Source of the DNA: Sphingomonas aurea
GTDB taxonomy: Bacteria > Pseudomonadota > Alphaproteobacteria > Sphingomonadales > Sphingomonadaceae
NCBI RefSeq assembly: GCF_030678875.1
Contig: NZ_JAUUDS010000003.1
Location: 248,001-312,000, forward strand
DNA: 64,000 nt
Direction: 5' to 3'
The position numbers were made by a program, and so were the translations under genes. A model generated the notes under the pieces. That model had not been told where the DNA came from. It ran no database searches and was given only the letters and a program-made list of their open reading frames with translations. The first letter of the stretch is position 1. Each line of letters opens with the position of its first letter. Of this stretch, positions 1 through 9,189 are shown in pieces.

Positions 1-170
1 AGGGCGAGGTCGACGCCTGCCTGACCAAGGCCGGCTATGTCCGCTACACGCTGACCCGCGACCAGGACCGCCGCCTGCGCAAGCTGAGGCCCGGATCGGA
101 GGAGCGGAAACTCTACCTGTTCACGCTCGGCACCGATCCAGAAGTGGTGGAGCGGCAGCGGGTAGAGTGA
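1..170 (+). CDS. C-terminal end of an unrecognised protein (partial)
   Basis: The window begins inside this gene; only the last 55 codons are visible, read in the frame that starts at base 3 and closed by TGA at 168-170. The visible peptide is hydrophilic and rich in Arg, Asp and Glu, with a stretch RPGSEERKLYLF and the end VVERQRVE. No motif, membrane segment or repeat can be seen in it, so no function is proposed. It converges on the 65-aa gene on the other strand; the 93 bases between them show no clear terminator hairpin. Confidence 0.5.
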   Translation, partial: GEVDACLTKAGYVRYTLTRDQDRRLRKLRPGSEERKLYLFTLGTDPEVVERQRVE

Positions 171-263
171 AGCATCAGAAAAACGGCGATAATGCATTGC
201 CCCTGAGCGACTACATCGCTTTCCGTCCGTTCGAAAAACGATAGGACCGCCATCGCGGCATTA

Positions 264-461
264 TCATTTGGCGCCGAGATCATCCAACGCTCTGAGCAAC
301 GCGCACTTGCTCTCAGTCCGACGATTGCCGGCGTTGCGCGGCATTGCCGGCTCACCCATCAGCGCCCGTCGAGCCGCCAATCTCGCTGTGAAATCGTCAT
401 GGCTCATGAACCGGCCCTGCCAGCCGGCGGCAGGGTCACTCTTGGAGATCGGCGATGCCAT
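264..461 (-). CDS. Small conserved-type protein, 65 aa, partner of the nucleotidyltransferase-like gene
   Basis: A 65-residue basic protein beginning MASPISKSD. The ATG at 459-461 is preceded by GAGGAAAC at good spacing, which decides the start; the reading frame runs further upstream but that part overlaps the preceding gene. The C-terminal half (PRNAGNRRTESKCALLRAL) is Arg-rich and looks helical, so it could bind nucleic acid or its neighbour, but no named domain was recognised. It follows the nucleotidyltransferase-like gene and uvrA on the same strand and starts 31 bases before the former's stop end is passed, so the three are probably co-transcribed. The function is unknown; a toxin-antitoxin partner role is only an inference from its size and position. 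Confidence 0.6.
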   Translation of the reverse strand: MASPISKSDPAAGWQGRFMSHDDFTARLAARRALMGEPAMPRNAGNRRTESKCALLRALDDLGAK

Positions 462-492
462 GGTCGTTTCCCGTTTCCTCGCGGATGCGCCG

Positions 493-990
493 CTACAGAT
501 ACGCCATGTCGAGATCGGGATGAAGCCGATACCGCGTCTGTGCCTGGCCAAGCATTTCCGGCGCCGTTCCCGATGCATATTGACCCATCCGATCAGCGAT
601 CAGATCCTCGATCGGGATGACGACGAACGCTGCCCGGTCCGCAAGACCTTCCACCAGCAACAGGCGACCACGATCGACCATGCCGTCGAACGGCATCTCG
701 GCGACCACTTCGAAACCTAGGCGCAGGTCCGGATGAACCCAGCCGAGCGTCGTATGTCCGACACCTTCCGGCTTGGTAAACCCGAGCCGGAGCAACTCCT
801 CTTCGAGTTCCACCTGCGCCGGTGAGGTAAGATTCACATCACCGGTCATCAGCGCGCTACCCGAGAAATACTCAGCCGCGGCACCGCCGACCAGTACCGG
901 CCGAGGCAGCCCGCGTCGGCACATCGCCTCGCTCACCTGCGCGAGGATCGCCAACGCCCGCAACAGTTCGGGTCGATGCGGAGCCCTCAC
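493..990 (-). CDS. Nucleotidyltransferase-like protein (MNT/AbiEii-type fold), DxD degenerate
   Basis: A 165-aa protein with [13 protein letters not shown] near residues 32-44, then TGDVNL, which matches the shape of the minimal nucleotidyltransferase motif GG...DxD. The second acidic residue of DxD reads Asn here (DVN), so metal binding and activity are doubtful. The GTG start at 988-990 overlaps the uvrA stop codon in GTGA, so translation is probably coupled to uvrA. A 65-aa gene follows directly. In related families such proteins act as the transferase half of toxin-antitoxin or phage-defence pairs; here that role is an inference from fold and context, not something the sequence proves. 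Confidence 0.7.
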   Translation of the reverse strand: MRAPHRPELLRALAILAQVSEAMCRRGLPRPVLVGGAAAEYFSGSALMTGDVNLTSPAQVELEEELLRLGFTKPEGVGHTTLGWVHPDLRLGFEVVAEMPFDGMVDRGRLLLVEGLADRAAFVVIPIEDLIADRMGQYASGTAPEMLGQAQTRYRLHPDLDMAYL

Positions 991-3896
991 TCCGCCGCCT
1001 CCCTCCCGCGTTCGAGCAGCGGCGCGAGATAGCGGCCGGTGTAGCTGCGCGGTTCCGCCGCGACCTCTTCCGGGGTGCCGGTCGCGACGATCTCTCCACC
1101 CTTAACGCCGCCTTCCGGTCCCAGGTCGATGACCCAGTCGGCGGTTTTGATGACGTCCAGATTATGTTCGATCACCACCACCGTATTGCCCTGCTCGACC
1201 AGCGCGTGGAGCACTTCGAGCAGCTTGCGGACGTCCTCGAAATGCAGGCCCGTGGTCGGTTCGTCGAGAATGTAGAGCGTGTTGCCGGTCGCGCGGCGGG
1301 CGAGTTCCTTGGCGAGCTTCACCCGCTGCGCCTCGCCGCCCGACAGGGTCGTCGCCTGCTGGCCGACCTTGACGTAGCCCAGGCCTACCTCGACCAGCAT
1401 CGCCATCTTGTCGCGGATGGGGGGCACGGCCTTGAAGAATTCGGCGGCGTCCTCGACCGTCATGTCGAGCACGTCGGCGATGCTGTGGCCCTTGAACTTC
1501 ACCTCCAGCGTCTCGCGATTGTAGCGGGCGCCGTGGCAGACGTCGCAGGTGACATAGACGTCTGGGAGGAAGTGCATCTCGATTTTCAGCACGCCGTCGC
1601 CCTGGCACGCCTCGCACCGGCCGCCCTTGACGTTGAAGCTGAACCGGCCGGGTTTGTAGCCGCGCGCCTGCGCCTCCGGCAGACCGGCGAACCAGTCGCG
1701 GATCTGGGTGAAGGCGCCGGTATAGGTGGCGGGGTTCGACCGGGGCGTGCGGCCGATCGGCGACTGGTCGATGTCGATGACCTTGTCGAGATGCTGGAGG
1801 CCCGACACCTTGTCGTGCTTGCCCGCCAGGATGCGCGCGCCGTTCAGCGCGCGGGCGGCGCTGGCGTAGAGCGTATCGATGGTGAAGCTGGACTTGCCCG
1901 ATCCCGACACGCCGGTGATGCAGGTGAAGGTGCCGAGCGGGACGCTGGCGGTGACGCCGGTCAGGTTGTTGGCGCGCGCATTGTGGACGGTCAGCTTCTT
2001 GCCGCTGCCCTTGCGCCGCTTCGCGGGCACCGGCACCTCGCGGACGCCGTTCAGATAATCGGCGGTGATGCTGGTCTTCGACTTGAGCAGCTGTTTCAGC
2101 GTCCCCTGCGCGACGATCGCACCGCCATGGACGCCCGCGCCCGGCCCCATGTCGATGACATAGTCGGCGGTGCGGATCGCATCCTCGTCATGCTCGACCA
2201 CCAGCACGGTGTTGCCGAGGTCGCGCAGCCGGCGCAGCGTCGCCAGCAGCATGTCATTGTCGCGCTGATGCAGCCCGATCGACGGCTCGTCGAGGACGTA
2301 GAGCACGCCCGACAGGCCGCTGCCGATCTGCGACGCAAGGCGGATGCGCTGGCTCTCGCCGCCCGACAGCGTGCCCGAGGTGCGGTTGAGGTTCAGATAG
2401 TCGAGGCCGACATTGTTGAGGAAGCCGAGCCGCTCGACGATCTCCTTCAGGATGCGCTCGGCGATCGCGCGCTGCTGATCGCCCAGATGGTTGGGCAGGT
2501 CGGAGAAGAAGGCGAGCGCGTCGACCACCGACAAATGGGTGGCGTGGGCGATGTCCTGCATCGCCACCTTCACCGCCAGCGCCTCCGGCTTCAGCCGCGC
2601 GCCACGGCAGACCTCGCACGCCTGGCTCGACTGATACTTGCCCAGTTCCTCGCGCATCCAGGCGCTCTCGGTCTGGAGCATCCGGCGGTTCAGATTGCCG
2701 ATCACGCCCTCGAACGGCTTGTTGACGTCGTACTTCTTCTTGCCGTCGATGAAGGTCAGGACGACGGGCTTGCCCGCGGTGCCGAACAGGATCTTGTCGG
2801 CGACCTCGGGGTGCAGGTCCTTCCACGGCGTATCGAGCGAGAAGTCGAACGCCTTGGCGAGCGATGCCAGCACCTGCATGTAATAGGGGCTGGGTGGGTT
2901 CGACTTGGCCCAGGGGACGATGGCGCCCTTCTTGATCGACAGCTCGTGATTGGGAACGACGAGGTCTTCGTCGAAGATCAGCTTCTCGCCAAGGCCGTCG
3001 CAGGCCGGGCAGGCCCCCTGCGGCGCGTTGAACGAGAACAGCCGCGGCTCGATCTCGGCGATGGTGAAGCCGCTGACCGGACAGGCGAACTTTTCCGAGA
3101 AGACGATGCGGCCCGGCGGCGCGTGGTCGCCCAGCACGACGCTCTCGGGCGTGCGCGGCTCGTATTCGTCCTTGGCGGGGTCGGCGGGATCGACATAGGC
3201 GAGCCCGTCCGCGAGCTTCAGCGCCGCCTCGAAACTCTCCGCCAGCCGCGTGGCGATATCCTCGCGCACGACCAGGCGGTCGACCACGACCTCGATGTCG
3301 TGCTTGTACTTCTTGTCGAGCGCGGGTGCCTCGTCGATCTCGTGGATCGTGCCGTCGATGCGGACGCGGGTGAAACCCGCCTTCTGCCACTCGGCCAGTT
3401 CCTTGCGATACTCGCCCTTGCGGCCGCGCACGACGGGGGCGAGCAGGTAGAGGCGCGTCCCCTCCGGCAGGGTCATGACCCGGTCGACCATCTGGCTGAC
3501 GGTCTGCGCGGCGATCGGCTCGCCCGTGGTCGGGCTGTACGGGATGCCGACCCGCGCCCAGAGCAGGCGCATGTAATCGTAGATCTCGGTCACGGTCGCG
3601 ACCGTGGAGCGCGGGTTGCGGCTCGTCGTCTTCTGCTCGATCGAGATGGCGGGCGACAGCCCCTCGATATGATCGACGTCGGGCTTCTGCATCAGCTCCA
3701 GGAACTGGCGCGCATAGGCCGACAGCGACTCGACGTAGCGGCGCTGTCCCTCGGCATAGATGGTGTCGAAGGCGAGGCTCGACTTGCCCGAACCCGACAG
3801 GCCGGTGATGACCGTCAGCGTGTCGCGCGGAATGTCGACGTCGACGTCCTTGAGATTATGCTCGCGCGCGCCGCGGACGGAAATTTTGGTCAGCAT
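987..3896 (-). CDS. uvrA: UvrABC excinuclease subunit A
   Basis: DNA-damage recognition ATPase of nucleotide excision repair; acts as a dimer with UvrB in the cytoplasm. The 969-aa length is normal for the family. Visible: first Walker [10 protein letters not shown] at residues 32-40, two ABC signatures (LSGGESQ and LSGGEAQ) each followed by a Walker B with LDEP, a second Walker [10 protein letters not shown], and an intact second zinc finger with CxxC pairs. In the first zinc finger the second cysteine is serine (CPVSG), a variation I recall from alphaproteobacterial UvrA. The start MLTKISV at 3896 is chosen because the homologous N-terminus begins there. A LexA box lies 8-22 bases upstream, so SOS induction is expected. 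The stop overlaps the next gene in GTGA. Confidence 0.97.
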   Translation of the reverse strand: MLTKISVRGAREHNLKDVDVDIPRDTLTVITGLSGSGKSSLAFDTIYAEGQRRYVESLSAYARQFLELMQKPDVDHIEGLSPAISIEQKTTSRNPRSTVATVTEIYDYMRLLWARVGIPYSPTTGEPIAAQTVSQMVDRVMTLPEGTRLYLLAPVVRGRKGEYRKELAEWQKAGFTRVRIDGTIHEIDEAPALDKKYKHDIEVVVDRLVVREDIATRLAESFEAALKLADGLAYVDPADPAKDEYEPRTPESVVLGDHAPPGRIVFSEKFACPVSGFTIAEIEPRLFSFNAPQGACPACDGLGEKLIFDEDLVVPNHELSIKKGAIVPWAKSNPPSPYYMQVLASLAKAFDFSLDTPWKDLHPEVADKILFGTAGKPVVLTFIDGKKKYDVNKPFEGVIGNLNRRMLQTESAWMREELGKYQSSQACEVCRGARLKPEALAVKVAMQDIAHATHLSVVDALAFFSDLPNHLGDQQRAIAERILKEIVERLGFLNNVGLDYLNLNRTSGTLSGGESQRIRLASQIGSGLSGVLYVLDEPSIGLHQRDNDMLLATLRRLRDLGNTVLVVEHDEDAIRTADYVIDMGPGAGVHGGAIVAQGTLKQLLKSKTSITADYLNGVREVPVPAKRRKGSGKKLTVHNARANNLTGVTASVPLGTFTCITGVSGSGKSSFTIDTLYASAARALNGARILAGKHDKVSGLQHLDKVIDIDQSPIGRTPRSNPATYTGAFTQIRDWFAGLPEAQARGYKPGRFSFNVKGGRCEACQGDGVLKIEMHFLPDVYVTCDVCHGARYNRETLEVKFKGHSIADVLDMTVEDAAEFFKAVPPIRDKMAMLVEVGLGYVKVGQQATTLSGGEAQRVKLAKELARRATGNTLYILDEPTTGLHFEDVRKLLEVLHALVEQGNTVVVIEHNLDVIKTADWVIDLGPEGGVKGGEIVATGTPEEVAAEPRSYTGRYLAPLLERGREAAE

Positions 3897-3903
3897 GGAT
3901 CTC

Positions 3904-3918
3904 GTTCTACTTCCGTTC
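3904..3918. promoter_or_regulatory. LexA (SOS) box upstream of uvrA
   Basis: GTTC at 3904-3907, seven bases, GTTC at 3915-3918: an exact match to the direct-repeat LexA site GTTC-N7-GTTC of alphaproteobacteria. It sits only 7 bases from the uvrA start codon, so bound LexA would block the start of transcription or early elongation of uvrA and its two co-transcribed followers. Confidence 0.85.
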
Positions 3919-4076
3919 TGCGGCCGGGAACAGGGGGCATGAGGGGCAGATAGGAACGAAGAGGCGGCGAAAAAGTACCGCACGCCTTTTCCACTCGACC
4001 GGCGGCAAACTCCATGCCAGCGTCCTCGACGGGGATGGCGACCGTCCGAACGGCGGCCGTCAGAGGGGAGCGATTG

Positions 4077-5696
4077 ATGACGACGACACGGAGCAGGGCC
4101 GCTGCGCTATGCCTGGGCCTGGCGCTGGCCTCCTGCGGGAGCGATGGCGGCGGCAGCAGCGGCGGCGGGGTCGCGGTCGTTCCCGCCCCCTCCCCCTCGC
4201 CAACCGTCGCGGCATCGTCACTGAGCGTCTCGCTGACCCCGATGCAGAGCAACCTGCGCGGCTATGACGACAACAGCGACGTCGCGCTCACCATCGAGGC
4301 GACGCGCGCGGGCACCACCACGGACGCGGTCATCCCGGACGTGCAATATGACCGGACCAAGCTGTCGATCCCCGACGGGATCGAGGCGGGCAGCGATGGC
4401 CGGTACACGATCCGCGCCCATACGGCGCGCGGGCTGGCGCTGGGCCGGTACAGCGGCGAGCTGACGTTCCGGCTGTGCCGCGACGCGGGCTGTGCCAGCG
4501 TCTATCCGGGCACCACCCAGACCGCCAGCTACACGCTGGACGTGAGCATGCGCGAATGGAGCATGTTCCAGCGCAATCCCGCGCACACCGGTTATGTCCA
4601 TGCCAGCTTCTCGCCGGCCGCGTTCCGCCGTGCATGGGAATGGGCGCCAGCGGCGTACCGGCTGTCGCCGGCATCGTCGCACGACGGCATGGCAATGGTG
4701 ACCGCGTACAACCGTGATGGCACGACCAGCGTCCATGCCCTCGACATCGCGACGGGGGCCCAGCGATGGGGCTATAATCTGGGGCAGGTGCATTTCGCCA
4801 GCGGCCCCGCGATCGGCAACGGCCGCGTCTTCCTGACGACGATGACGGTGTCATCGGACGAGAACCGGATCGTCACGCTGGACGCGGCGACGGGCGAGTT
4901 CCGGTCGCCGGTCATGCTGTTCTCGGCGCAATGGTCCTTCTTCCTGCCGCCGACGCCGTTCGACACGTCGTTGTACATGTCTGCCGGCTATCAGGGAAAC
5001 ACCGTCTACGGGTTCGACATCGCCGCACAGACGCAATGGTCGGTCGCGGGCGAAGGTGCCGGCATCTGGGATGGCGAGACCCCCGCGGTCGACGATCGCT
5101 ACGCCTATTACTATGCCGGAAAGGCGATGGTCCTGATCGATCGACGCACCGGCCAGGTCAAGGAAGCGATGGCCGACCCGTTCTTCCAAGGAAGTGGCAG
5201 CAGCTATTATGGCGCTCCCATCCTGGCCCCGTCGTCGGGACTGGTGTTGGCCTATGCCGGTACGCGCGGATCGGCGTCGTCCTCGCCATTGGCGGCCTGG
5301 GCTCCGGGAAGCGGACTGCGGTGGCGTTCCGCCGACGCCTATGTCACCACGCCGGCCGTTACGAACGGCATGATCTATCTGGCGCGCAACCAGCCGTCCC
5401 GCCTCGACGCCCTGCGCGAGGCATCGGGAGCACCGGTCTGGTCGTGGACGCCGCCCGCCGACGAACGCTTCATCGGCAACACCATCGCCACCGATACCCT
5501 GGTGTTCGTCAGCACCGACAAGGCCGTCTACGCCATCGCGATCGACGATCCCGCACATCCGGTGGCATGGTCCGCGCCGACGCCCGGCGCGATGGCGATC
5601 ACCGCCGACGGCACGCTGCTCGTGACGCAGGAGATGCCCCTGGAATATTCCAGTTCGACCATGCCGCAGAAGCTGGTGGCCTATCGATTGCGATAG
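4077..5696 (+). CDS. Lipoprotein with PQQ-type beta-propeller
   Basis: A 539-aa secreted lipoprotein. The signal peptide ends in a lipobox LALASC with the lipidated Cys at residue 20, followed by a Gly/Ser-rich linker and a Pro/Ser linker. Residues about 45-160 look like a beta-rich, Ig-like domain. From about 165 ([13 protein letters not shown]) onward come repeats of the PQQ/WD-like type, for example [15 protein letters not shown] and [12 protein letters not shown], as in quinoprotein-like propellers and BamB. The ATG at 4077 has GAGGGGAG upstream and gives a proper signal peptide; a longer N-terminus would not. It is divergent from uvrA with about 180 bases between. No active-site residues for quinone catalysis were seen, so a binding or structural role at the membrane is more likely. 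Confidence 0.85.
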   Translation: MTTTRSRAAALCLGLALASCGSDGGGSSGGGVAVVPAPSPSPTVAASSLSVSLTPMQSNLRGYDDNSDVALTIEATRAGTTTDAVIPDVQYDRTKLSIPDGIEAGSDGRYTIRAHTARGLALGRYSGELTFRLCRDAGCASVYPGTTQTASYTLDVSMREWSMFQRNPAHTGYVHASFSPAAFRRAWEWAPAAYRLSPASSHDGMAMVTAYNRDGTTSVHALDIATGAQRWGYNLGQVHFASGPAIGNGRVFLTTMTVSSDENRIVTLDAATGEFRSPVMLFSAQWSFFLPPTPFDTSLYMSAGYQGNTVYGFDIAAQTQWSVAGEGAGIWDGETPAVDDRYAYYYAGKAMVLIDRRTGQVKEAMADPFFQGSGSSYYGAPILAPSSGLVLAYAGTRGSASSSPLAAWAPGSGLRWRSADAYVTTPAVTNGMIYLARNQPSRLDALREASGAPVWSWTPPADERFIGNTIATDTLVFVSTDKAVYAIAIDDPAHPVAWSAPTPGAMAITADGTLLVTQEMPLEYSSSTMPQKLVAYRLR

Positions 5697-5763
5697 CGAC
5701 ACCTTGTCAGGGCTTTCCTCGTGTCCCATGTGTATTATCGCAACAAGACAGTTGGAGGCAGCA

Positions 5764-6189
5764 TTGGGCAAGAAGAAGCATCGCAAGGACAAGCACGGTA
5801 CGGGCGACAGCCGGCGTGACCCGCTGGCACCGCTGGCCGGGATCGCAGCGGTGCTGGTCCAGCAGGCCAATCGGCCCGAGGCGCGGCAGCTGCTGGCGAG
5901 CGGGCTAACCATGGCCGCCGCGGCGGCGAGTGCGGCGCTGATGAAGGGGGCGACCGACACGACCGCCGCCGCGCCGGTGGCGCCGGCTTCTCCGGTACCG
6001 CCGGTCCCACCTGTCCCGCCGGTGTCACCGGTTCCGCCCGTCCCCCCGGTGCCGCCCGTGCCGCCCGTGCCGCCCGTGCCGCCGCAGGGAACGACGACCG
6101 CGCCCGACCCGCACGAGATCGGCGTCGCGCTGGGCAAGGCGGCAGAGCAGGTGCTGGGCGCGTTCCTGCGCAAGAAGCCGGGGATCTAG
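5764..6189 (+). CDS. Small protein with Pro-Val-Pro repeat tract
   Basis: A 141-aa protein with a very basic N-terminus (GKKKHRKDKHG), an Ala-rich middle (residues 42-62, possibly membrane-associated or helical), ten PVP tripeptides at about residues 77-106, and a C-terminus ending KKPGI. The start is placed at TTG 5764 because GGAGG ends five bases before it; an upstream TTG at 5704 and ATG at 5728 are possible but have no such site. It lies 67 bases after the lipoprotein gene on the same strand. No enzyme motif is visible. The basic tail and extended proline tract suggest an anchored spacer protein, for instance bridging membrane and nucleic acid or envelope layers, but this is inference. 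Confidence 0.6.
   Translation: MGKKKHRKDKHGTGDSRRDPLAPLAGIAAVLVQQANRPEARQLLASGLTMAAAAASAALMKGATDTTAAAPVAPASPVPPVPPVPPVSPVPPVPPVPPVPPVPPVPPQGTTTAPDPHEIGVALGKAAEQVLGAFLRKKPGI
5992..6081 (+). repeat. Ten 9-base repeats coding Pro-Val-Pro
   Basis: Ten in-frame 9-base units of the form CC-N-GT-N-CC-N inside the preceding gene. The last four are nearly identical (CCCGTGCCG), while earlier ones differ at third positions, as expected if the tract grows by slippage at its 3' side. Confidence 0.85.
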
Positions 6190-6236
6190 CGCCAGATCAG
6201 GCTTCCCTCTCTGGGCATGGGAGGGGAGAACCGCGG

Positions 6237-6548
6237 TCAGCCGGCTCCCGACCGACCTTTGCCGCGCCATGCCAGCGACTGGCGGTTGAGCGCTGCCAGA
6301 TCCGCATCGCCCGCCACCACGGCGCGGCCCATCGCGACCGCGCGGGCCAGGACGGCGTTGTCGGCATGGGCATAAGCGGGACGGCCGGCGATATGGTCGT
6401 ACCACCTGCCGCCACAGGCCGTGTCGAGCAGGATGCGCTGGAAGCAGTGGTCTGCCCGCACCGGCCAATGCCGATCGGCCGCAAGCCCGGGCAAGGTCTC
6501 ACGCGTCAGGCGCAGCCACTCGGTCTGGAGCGCGGCACGATCGGTCAG
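6237..6548 (-). CDS. Conserved small protein of unknown function, apparent CTG start
   Basis: A protein of up to 103 aa with a coherent sequence: LTDRAALQTEWLRLTRE, then HWPVRADHCFQRILLD and LNRQSLAWRGK at the end. The pattern resembles a protein conserved in sphingomonads, sometimes labelled acetyltransferase, but I see no acetyl-CoA motif and propose no function. The first in-frame standard start is TTG at 6494, which would remove the 18 residues that look like the natural N-terminus. The alternative is CTG at 6546-6548, which overlaps the stop of the upstream glycosidase gene as CTGA, in the place where an ATGA overlap is usual. Coupled translation from the glycosidase gene is therefore likely. 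Confidence 0.55.
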   Translation of the reverse strand: MTDRAALQTEWLRLTRETLPGLAADRHWPVRADHCFQRILLDTACGGRWYDHIAGRPAYAHADNAVLARAVAMGRAVVAGDADLAALNRQSLAWRGKGRSGAG

Positions 6549-7408
6549 TGCGCGGGCTCCTGCCAGACGCGAACGTAGTCAATCTCCATCGTCTGGGGCA
6601 GCGCGGCGTCGTCGATGCCCTTCGCCCCGCCCCAGTCGCCGCCCATCGCCAGGTTCAGGATCAGGCGGAACGGCTGGTCGAACGGCCAGGCGCCGCGCCC
6701 ACCGGGCTTGTCGTCGGCGACGCGGAAATAGGCGCGATCGTCGATGCCGATCGTGATCGCGCCCTTGTCCCAGGCCAGCTGATAGCGGTGAAAGGCGGTG
6801 CAGGCGGCGGGCACCGCGATCTCCGCGCCGCGCTGGGTACCGCGCGAGTGGACGTAGAGCGCGGTGTGGACCGTGCCGTGCACCACATGCGGATCCCAGC
6901 CGACATGCTCCATGATGTCGATCTCGCCGTCCTCCGGCCATGCCGCGCCCGGAGCGAGCGGCAGCATCCAGATCGCCGGCCAGGTGCCGCGCGCGCAGGG
7001 CAGCTTCGCGCGGATCTCGAAAAAACCCTGCCGCCAGCCGTCGGTGCTGGTGATCCGGGCGGAGGTGTAATCCTGCCTGCCCCAGTCGGCGTAACGCTGC
7101 GGATCGAGGCGCTCGCGCCGGGCGGTCAGGATCAGCCGGCCGCCGGCGACACGCAGGTTCTCCGGCCGGTCGGCGGCGTAATATTGCCGCTCGTTGTTGA
7201 ACCAACCCTGCTTGTTGAACGCCGTTTCCGATGCCCAGCGACGCCGGTCGAGGCTCTTGCCGTCGAACTCGTCGTGCCAGACGAGCCGCACGGTGGGCGA
7301 GCGGCGGAGTGGAGCGTCGATGCGGTAGTTGTTGGCGCCGAGGCTCGGCGGCGGCGCGGGAGCCTGGCCGAGCAGGAGGAGGGCGGCGGCGGCGATGTAG
7401 GGGCGCAT
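6545..7408 (-). CDS. Glycoside hydrolase family 16 protein (secreted)
   Basis: A 287-aa beta-glucan-type hydrolase. A signal peptide is visible (MRPYIAAAALLLLGQA), followed by a GH16 jelly-roll with WHDEFDG at 44-50 and the catalytic ExDxxE in EIDIMEHVG, which puts the nucleophile and acid/base at E162 and E167 with D164 between. The domain ends with IDYVRVWQ, the usual last strand. Export to the periplasm or outside is expected, with substrates such as beta-1,3-glucan, lichenan or other beta-galactans; the exact one cannot be told. The ATG at 7408 is chosen because it gives a proper signal peptide. It overlaps the next gene's presumed CTG start. Confidence 0.9.
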   Translation of the reverse strand: MRPYIAAAALLLLGQAPAPPPSLGANNYRIDAPLRRSPTVRLVWHDEFDGKSLDRRRWASETAFNKQGWFNNERQYYAADRPENLRVAGGRLILTARRERLDPQRYADWGRQDYTSARITSTDGWRQGFFEIRAKLPCARGTWPAIWMLPLAPGAAWPEDGEIDIMEHVGWDPHVVHGTVHTALYVHSRGTQRGAEIAVPAACTAFHRYQLAWDKGAITIGIDDRAYFRVADDKPGGRGAWPFDQPFRLILNLAMGGDWGGAKGIDDAALPQTMEIDYVRVWQEPAH

Positions 7409-7566
7409 GGCCGGAGTGTTGTGGATTATGGGAAGCCCGGCAAGCACTTCTGCCCCCCTCCCCCCCGCAAGGAAGAGGCTGGGTGTGGGTGCGAGTCGTA
7501 GCGAGCTCCGACGACTGTTGCGTGTTGCCGCCGACCTCTTTCAGGTACGGCATTCGGCCGGACAGC

Positions 7567-7611
7567 CGTCATGGGAGTAAATCCCATGACGTCGGACGGC
7601 GCTTAAGCGCC
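7567..7611. terminator. Two palindromes between lpdA and the GH16 gene
   Basis: In the 255-base gap 7409-7663, a 10-base-pair perfect hairpin (arms 7567-7576 and 7582-7591, loop GTAAA) is followed by a 14-base perfect palindrome GGCGCTTAAGCGCC at 7598-7611. Both lie just past the lpdA stop in its direction of transcription. There is no T-run, so they are a candidate terminator or mRNA 3' end structure for the TCA operon rather than a canonical one. The rest of the gap holds a C-rich tract and no convincing gene. Confidence 0.4.
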
Positions 7612-7663
7612 GCCGGCCGATCTGGCCGCGGGCGCGGCGCTGCTGCGCTGCGCCTGCTGCGGC

Positions 7664-9064
7664 TCAGATGTGGATCGGCTTGCCCTGAACCGCCATCGCG
7701 GCCTCCTTCAGCGCCTCCGCATGGGTCGGATGCGCGTGGCAGGTATAGGCGATGTCCTCGCTGGTCGCGCCGAACTCCATCGCCTGCGCGGCCTGGGCGA
7801 TCATCGTGCCGGCGAGCGACGAGATGATCCAGACACCCAGCACCCGGTCGCTCTTGGCATCGGCGATCACCTTGACGAAACCGTCGGTGTCGCGATTGGT
7901 CTTGGCGCGGCTGTTGGCGGCGAAGGGGAACTTGCCGACCTTGATCTCGCCCGCTTTCTCCTTGGCGGCTTCCTCGGACAGGCCGACGCCGGCGATCTCG
8001 GGCATGGTGTAGACCACCGACGGGATCACGTCGTGGTTCACGATGCCGGTCTGGCCGGCGATGTTCTCCGCCACCGCGACGCCCTCGTCCTCGGCTTTGT
8101 GGGCGAGCATCAGGCCGGGCGCGACGTCGCCGATCGCCCAGATGCCGGCGACGTTGGTGCGGAAGTCGTGGTCGATGCCGACCTGCCCGCGCTGGGTCAG
8201 CTGTACGCCGGCGGCCTCCAGATTCAGGCCGTCGATGTTCGGCTTGCGGCCGATCGCGACGAGCACGGCATCGGCGTCGAGCGTGGTGCCCGCGCCGCCC
8301 GCGGCGGGCTCGATCGACACGGTGGCACGGCCGCCGTTCACCGCGACGCCGGTGACCTTGGTCGAGGTCATCAGCTCGAAGCCCTGCTTCTTGAACAGCT
8401 TGGCCGATTCCTTGCGGACCTCGCCGTCGAAGCCCGGCAGGATCTGGTCGACATATTCGACCACCGTCACCTTTGCACCGAGCCGCTTCCAGACGCTGCC
8501 CAGCTCCAGCCCGATCACGCCGCCGCCGATCACCACCAGATGCTCGGGCACCTTGGGCAGCGCCAGCGCGCCGGTCGAGTCGACGACGACCTGCTGGTCG
8601 ACCTCGACACCCGGCAGCGGCGTGACGCTCGACCCGGTGGCGATGACGATGTCCTTGGCGGTCACCGTCTGGTCGCCGACCTTTACCGTATGGCCGTCCT
8701 GGAACGCCGCCTTGCCCTTCAGCCAGGTCACCTTGTTCTTCTTGAACAGGAACTCGATGCCGCCGGTCAGCTCCTTGACCGCCTTCGCCTTCTCGGCATG
8801 CATCTGGTCTAGGTTCAGGGTCGCGCCCTGAATGTCGACGCCGAATTTGGCGAGGTGACCGCCGGTCGCCTCCTCGTACAGCTCGGATGCGTGGAGCAGC
8901 GCCTTGGACGGGATGCAGCCGACGTTCAGGCAGGTGCCGCCCAGCGTCTCGCGCGCCTCGGCGCAGGCGGTGCGCAGGCCGAGCTGCGCGGCGCGGATCG
9001 CGGCGACGTACCCGCCCGGGCCGGCACCGATCACGAGGACGTCATAGTCGTACTGGTCTGCCAT
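7664..9064 (-). CDS. lpdA: Dihydrolipoyl dehydrogenase (E3)
   Basis: FAD enzyme that reoxidises the lipoyl groups of the 2-oxoglutarate dehydrogenase complex with NAD. The 466-aa length is normal. Visible: FAD-binding GAGPGG at 13-18, redox disulfide [13 protein letters not shown] with C45 and C50, a central NAD-binding [10 protein letters not shown], and the C-terminal HAHPTHAE with the catalytic His-Glu pair contributed across the dimer. The start MADQYDYDV at 9064 has GGAG six bases upstream; an ATG two codons earlier would sit too close to that site. It is the last gene of the sucD-sucA-sucB-lpdA run, separated from sucB by a paired repeat. Confidence 0.97.
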   Translation of the reverse strand: MADQYDYDVLVIGAGPGGYVAAIRAAQLGLRTACAEARETLGGTCLNVGCIPSKALLHASELYEEATGGHLAKFGVDIQGATLNLDQMHAEKAKAVKELTGGIEFLFKKNKVTWLKGKAAFQDGHTVKVGDQTVTAKDIVIATGSSVTPLPGVEVDQQVVVDSTGALALPKVPEHLVVIGGGVIGLELGSVWKRLGAKVTVVEYVDQILPGFDGEVRKESAKLFKKQGFELMTSTKVTGVAVNGGRATVSIEPAAGGAGTTLDADAVLVAIGRKPNIDGLNLEAAGVQLTQRGQVGIDHDFRTNVAGIWAIGDVAPGLMLAHKAEDEGVAVAENIAGQTGIVNHDVIPSVVYTMPEIAGVGLSEEAAKEKAGEIKVGKFPFAANSRAKTNRDTDGFVKVIADAKSDRVLGVWIISSLAGTMIAQAAQAMEFGATSEDIAYTCHAHPTHAEALKEAAMAVQGKPIHI

Positions 9065-9077
9065 CTTCATCTCCGTT

Positions 9078-9176
9078 CCCCGGCGGAGGCCGGGGCCCAG
9101 TTTCGGCAACGGCATATGGTAAGCGCCGCGCCCGGTTACATCGGCCTTCCCGACTGGGCCCCGGCCTCCGCCGGGG
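9078..9176. repeat. Paired inverted palindromic repeat between sucB and lpdA
   Basis: Two 23-base arms, 9078-9100 and 9154-9176, are perfect reverse complements (CCCCGGCGGAGGCCGGGG followed by CCCAG, and its mirror). Each arm is itself a hairpin. About 53 unrelated bases separate them, giving the layout of two REP-like units facing each other. Confidence 0.85.
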
Positions 9177-9189
9177 TACAGGCCCGCGA

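Noticed and set aside
1164..3953. Open frame of 929 codons opposite uvrA
   Set aside because: Shadow of UvrA; composition is Arg/Asp/Gly-biased with no family pattern.
7409..7663. Small gene in the lpdA-GH16 gap
   Set aside because: Possible frames are antisense continuations, rich in Arg and Gly, interrupted by palindromes and without a ribosome-binding site.
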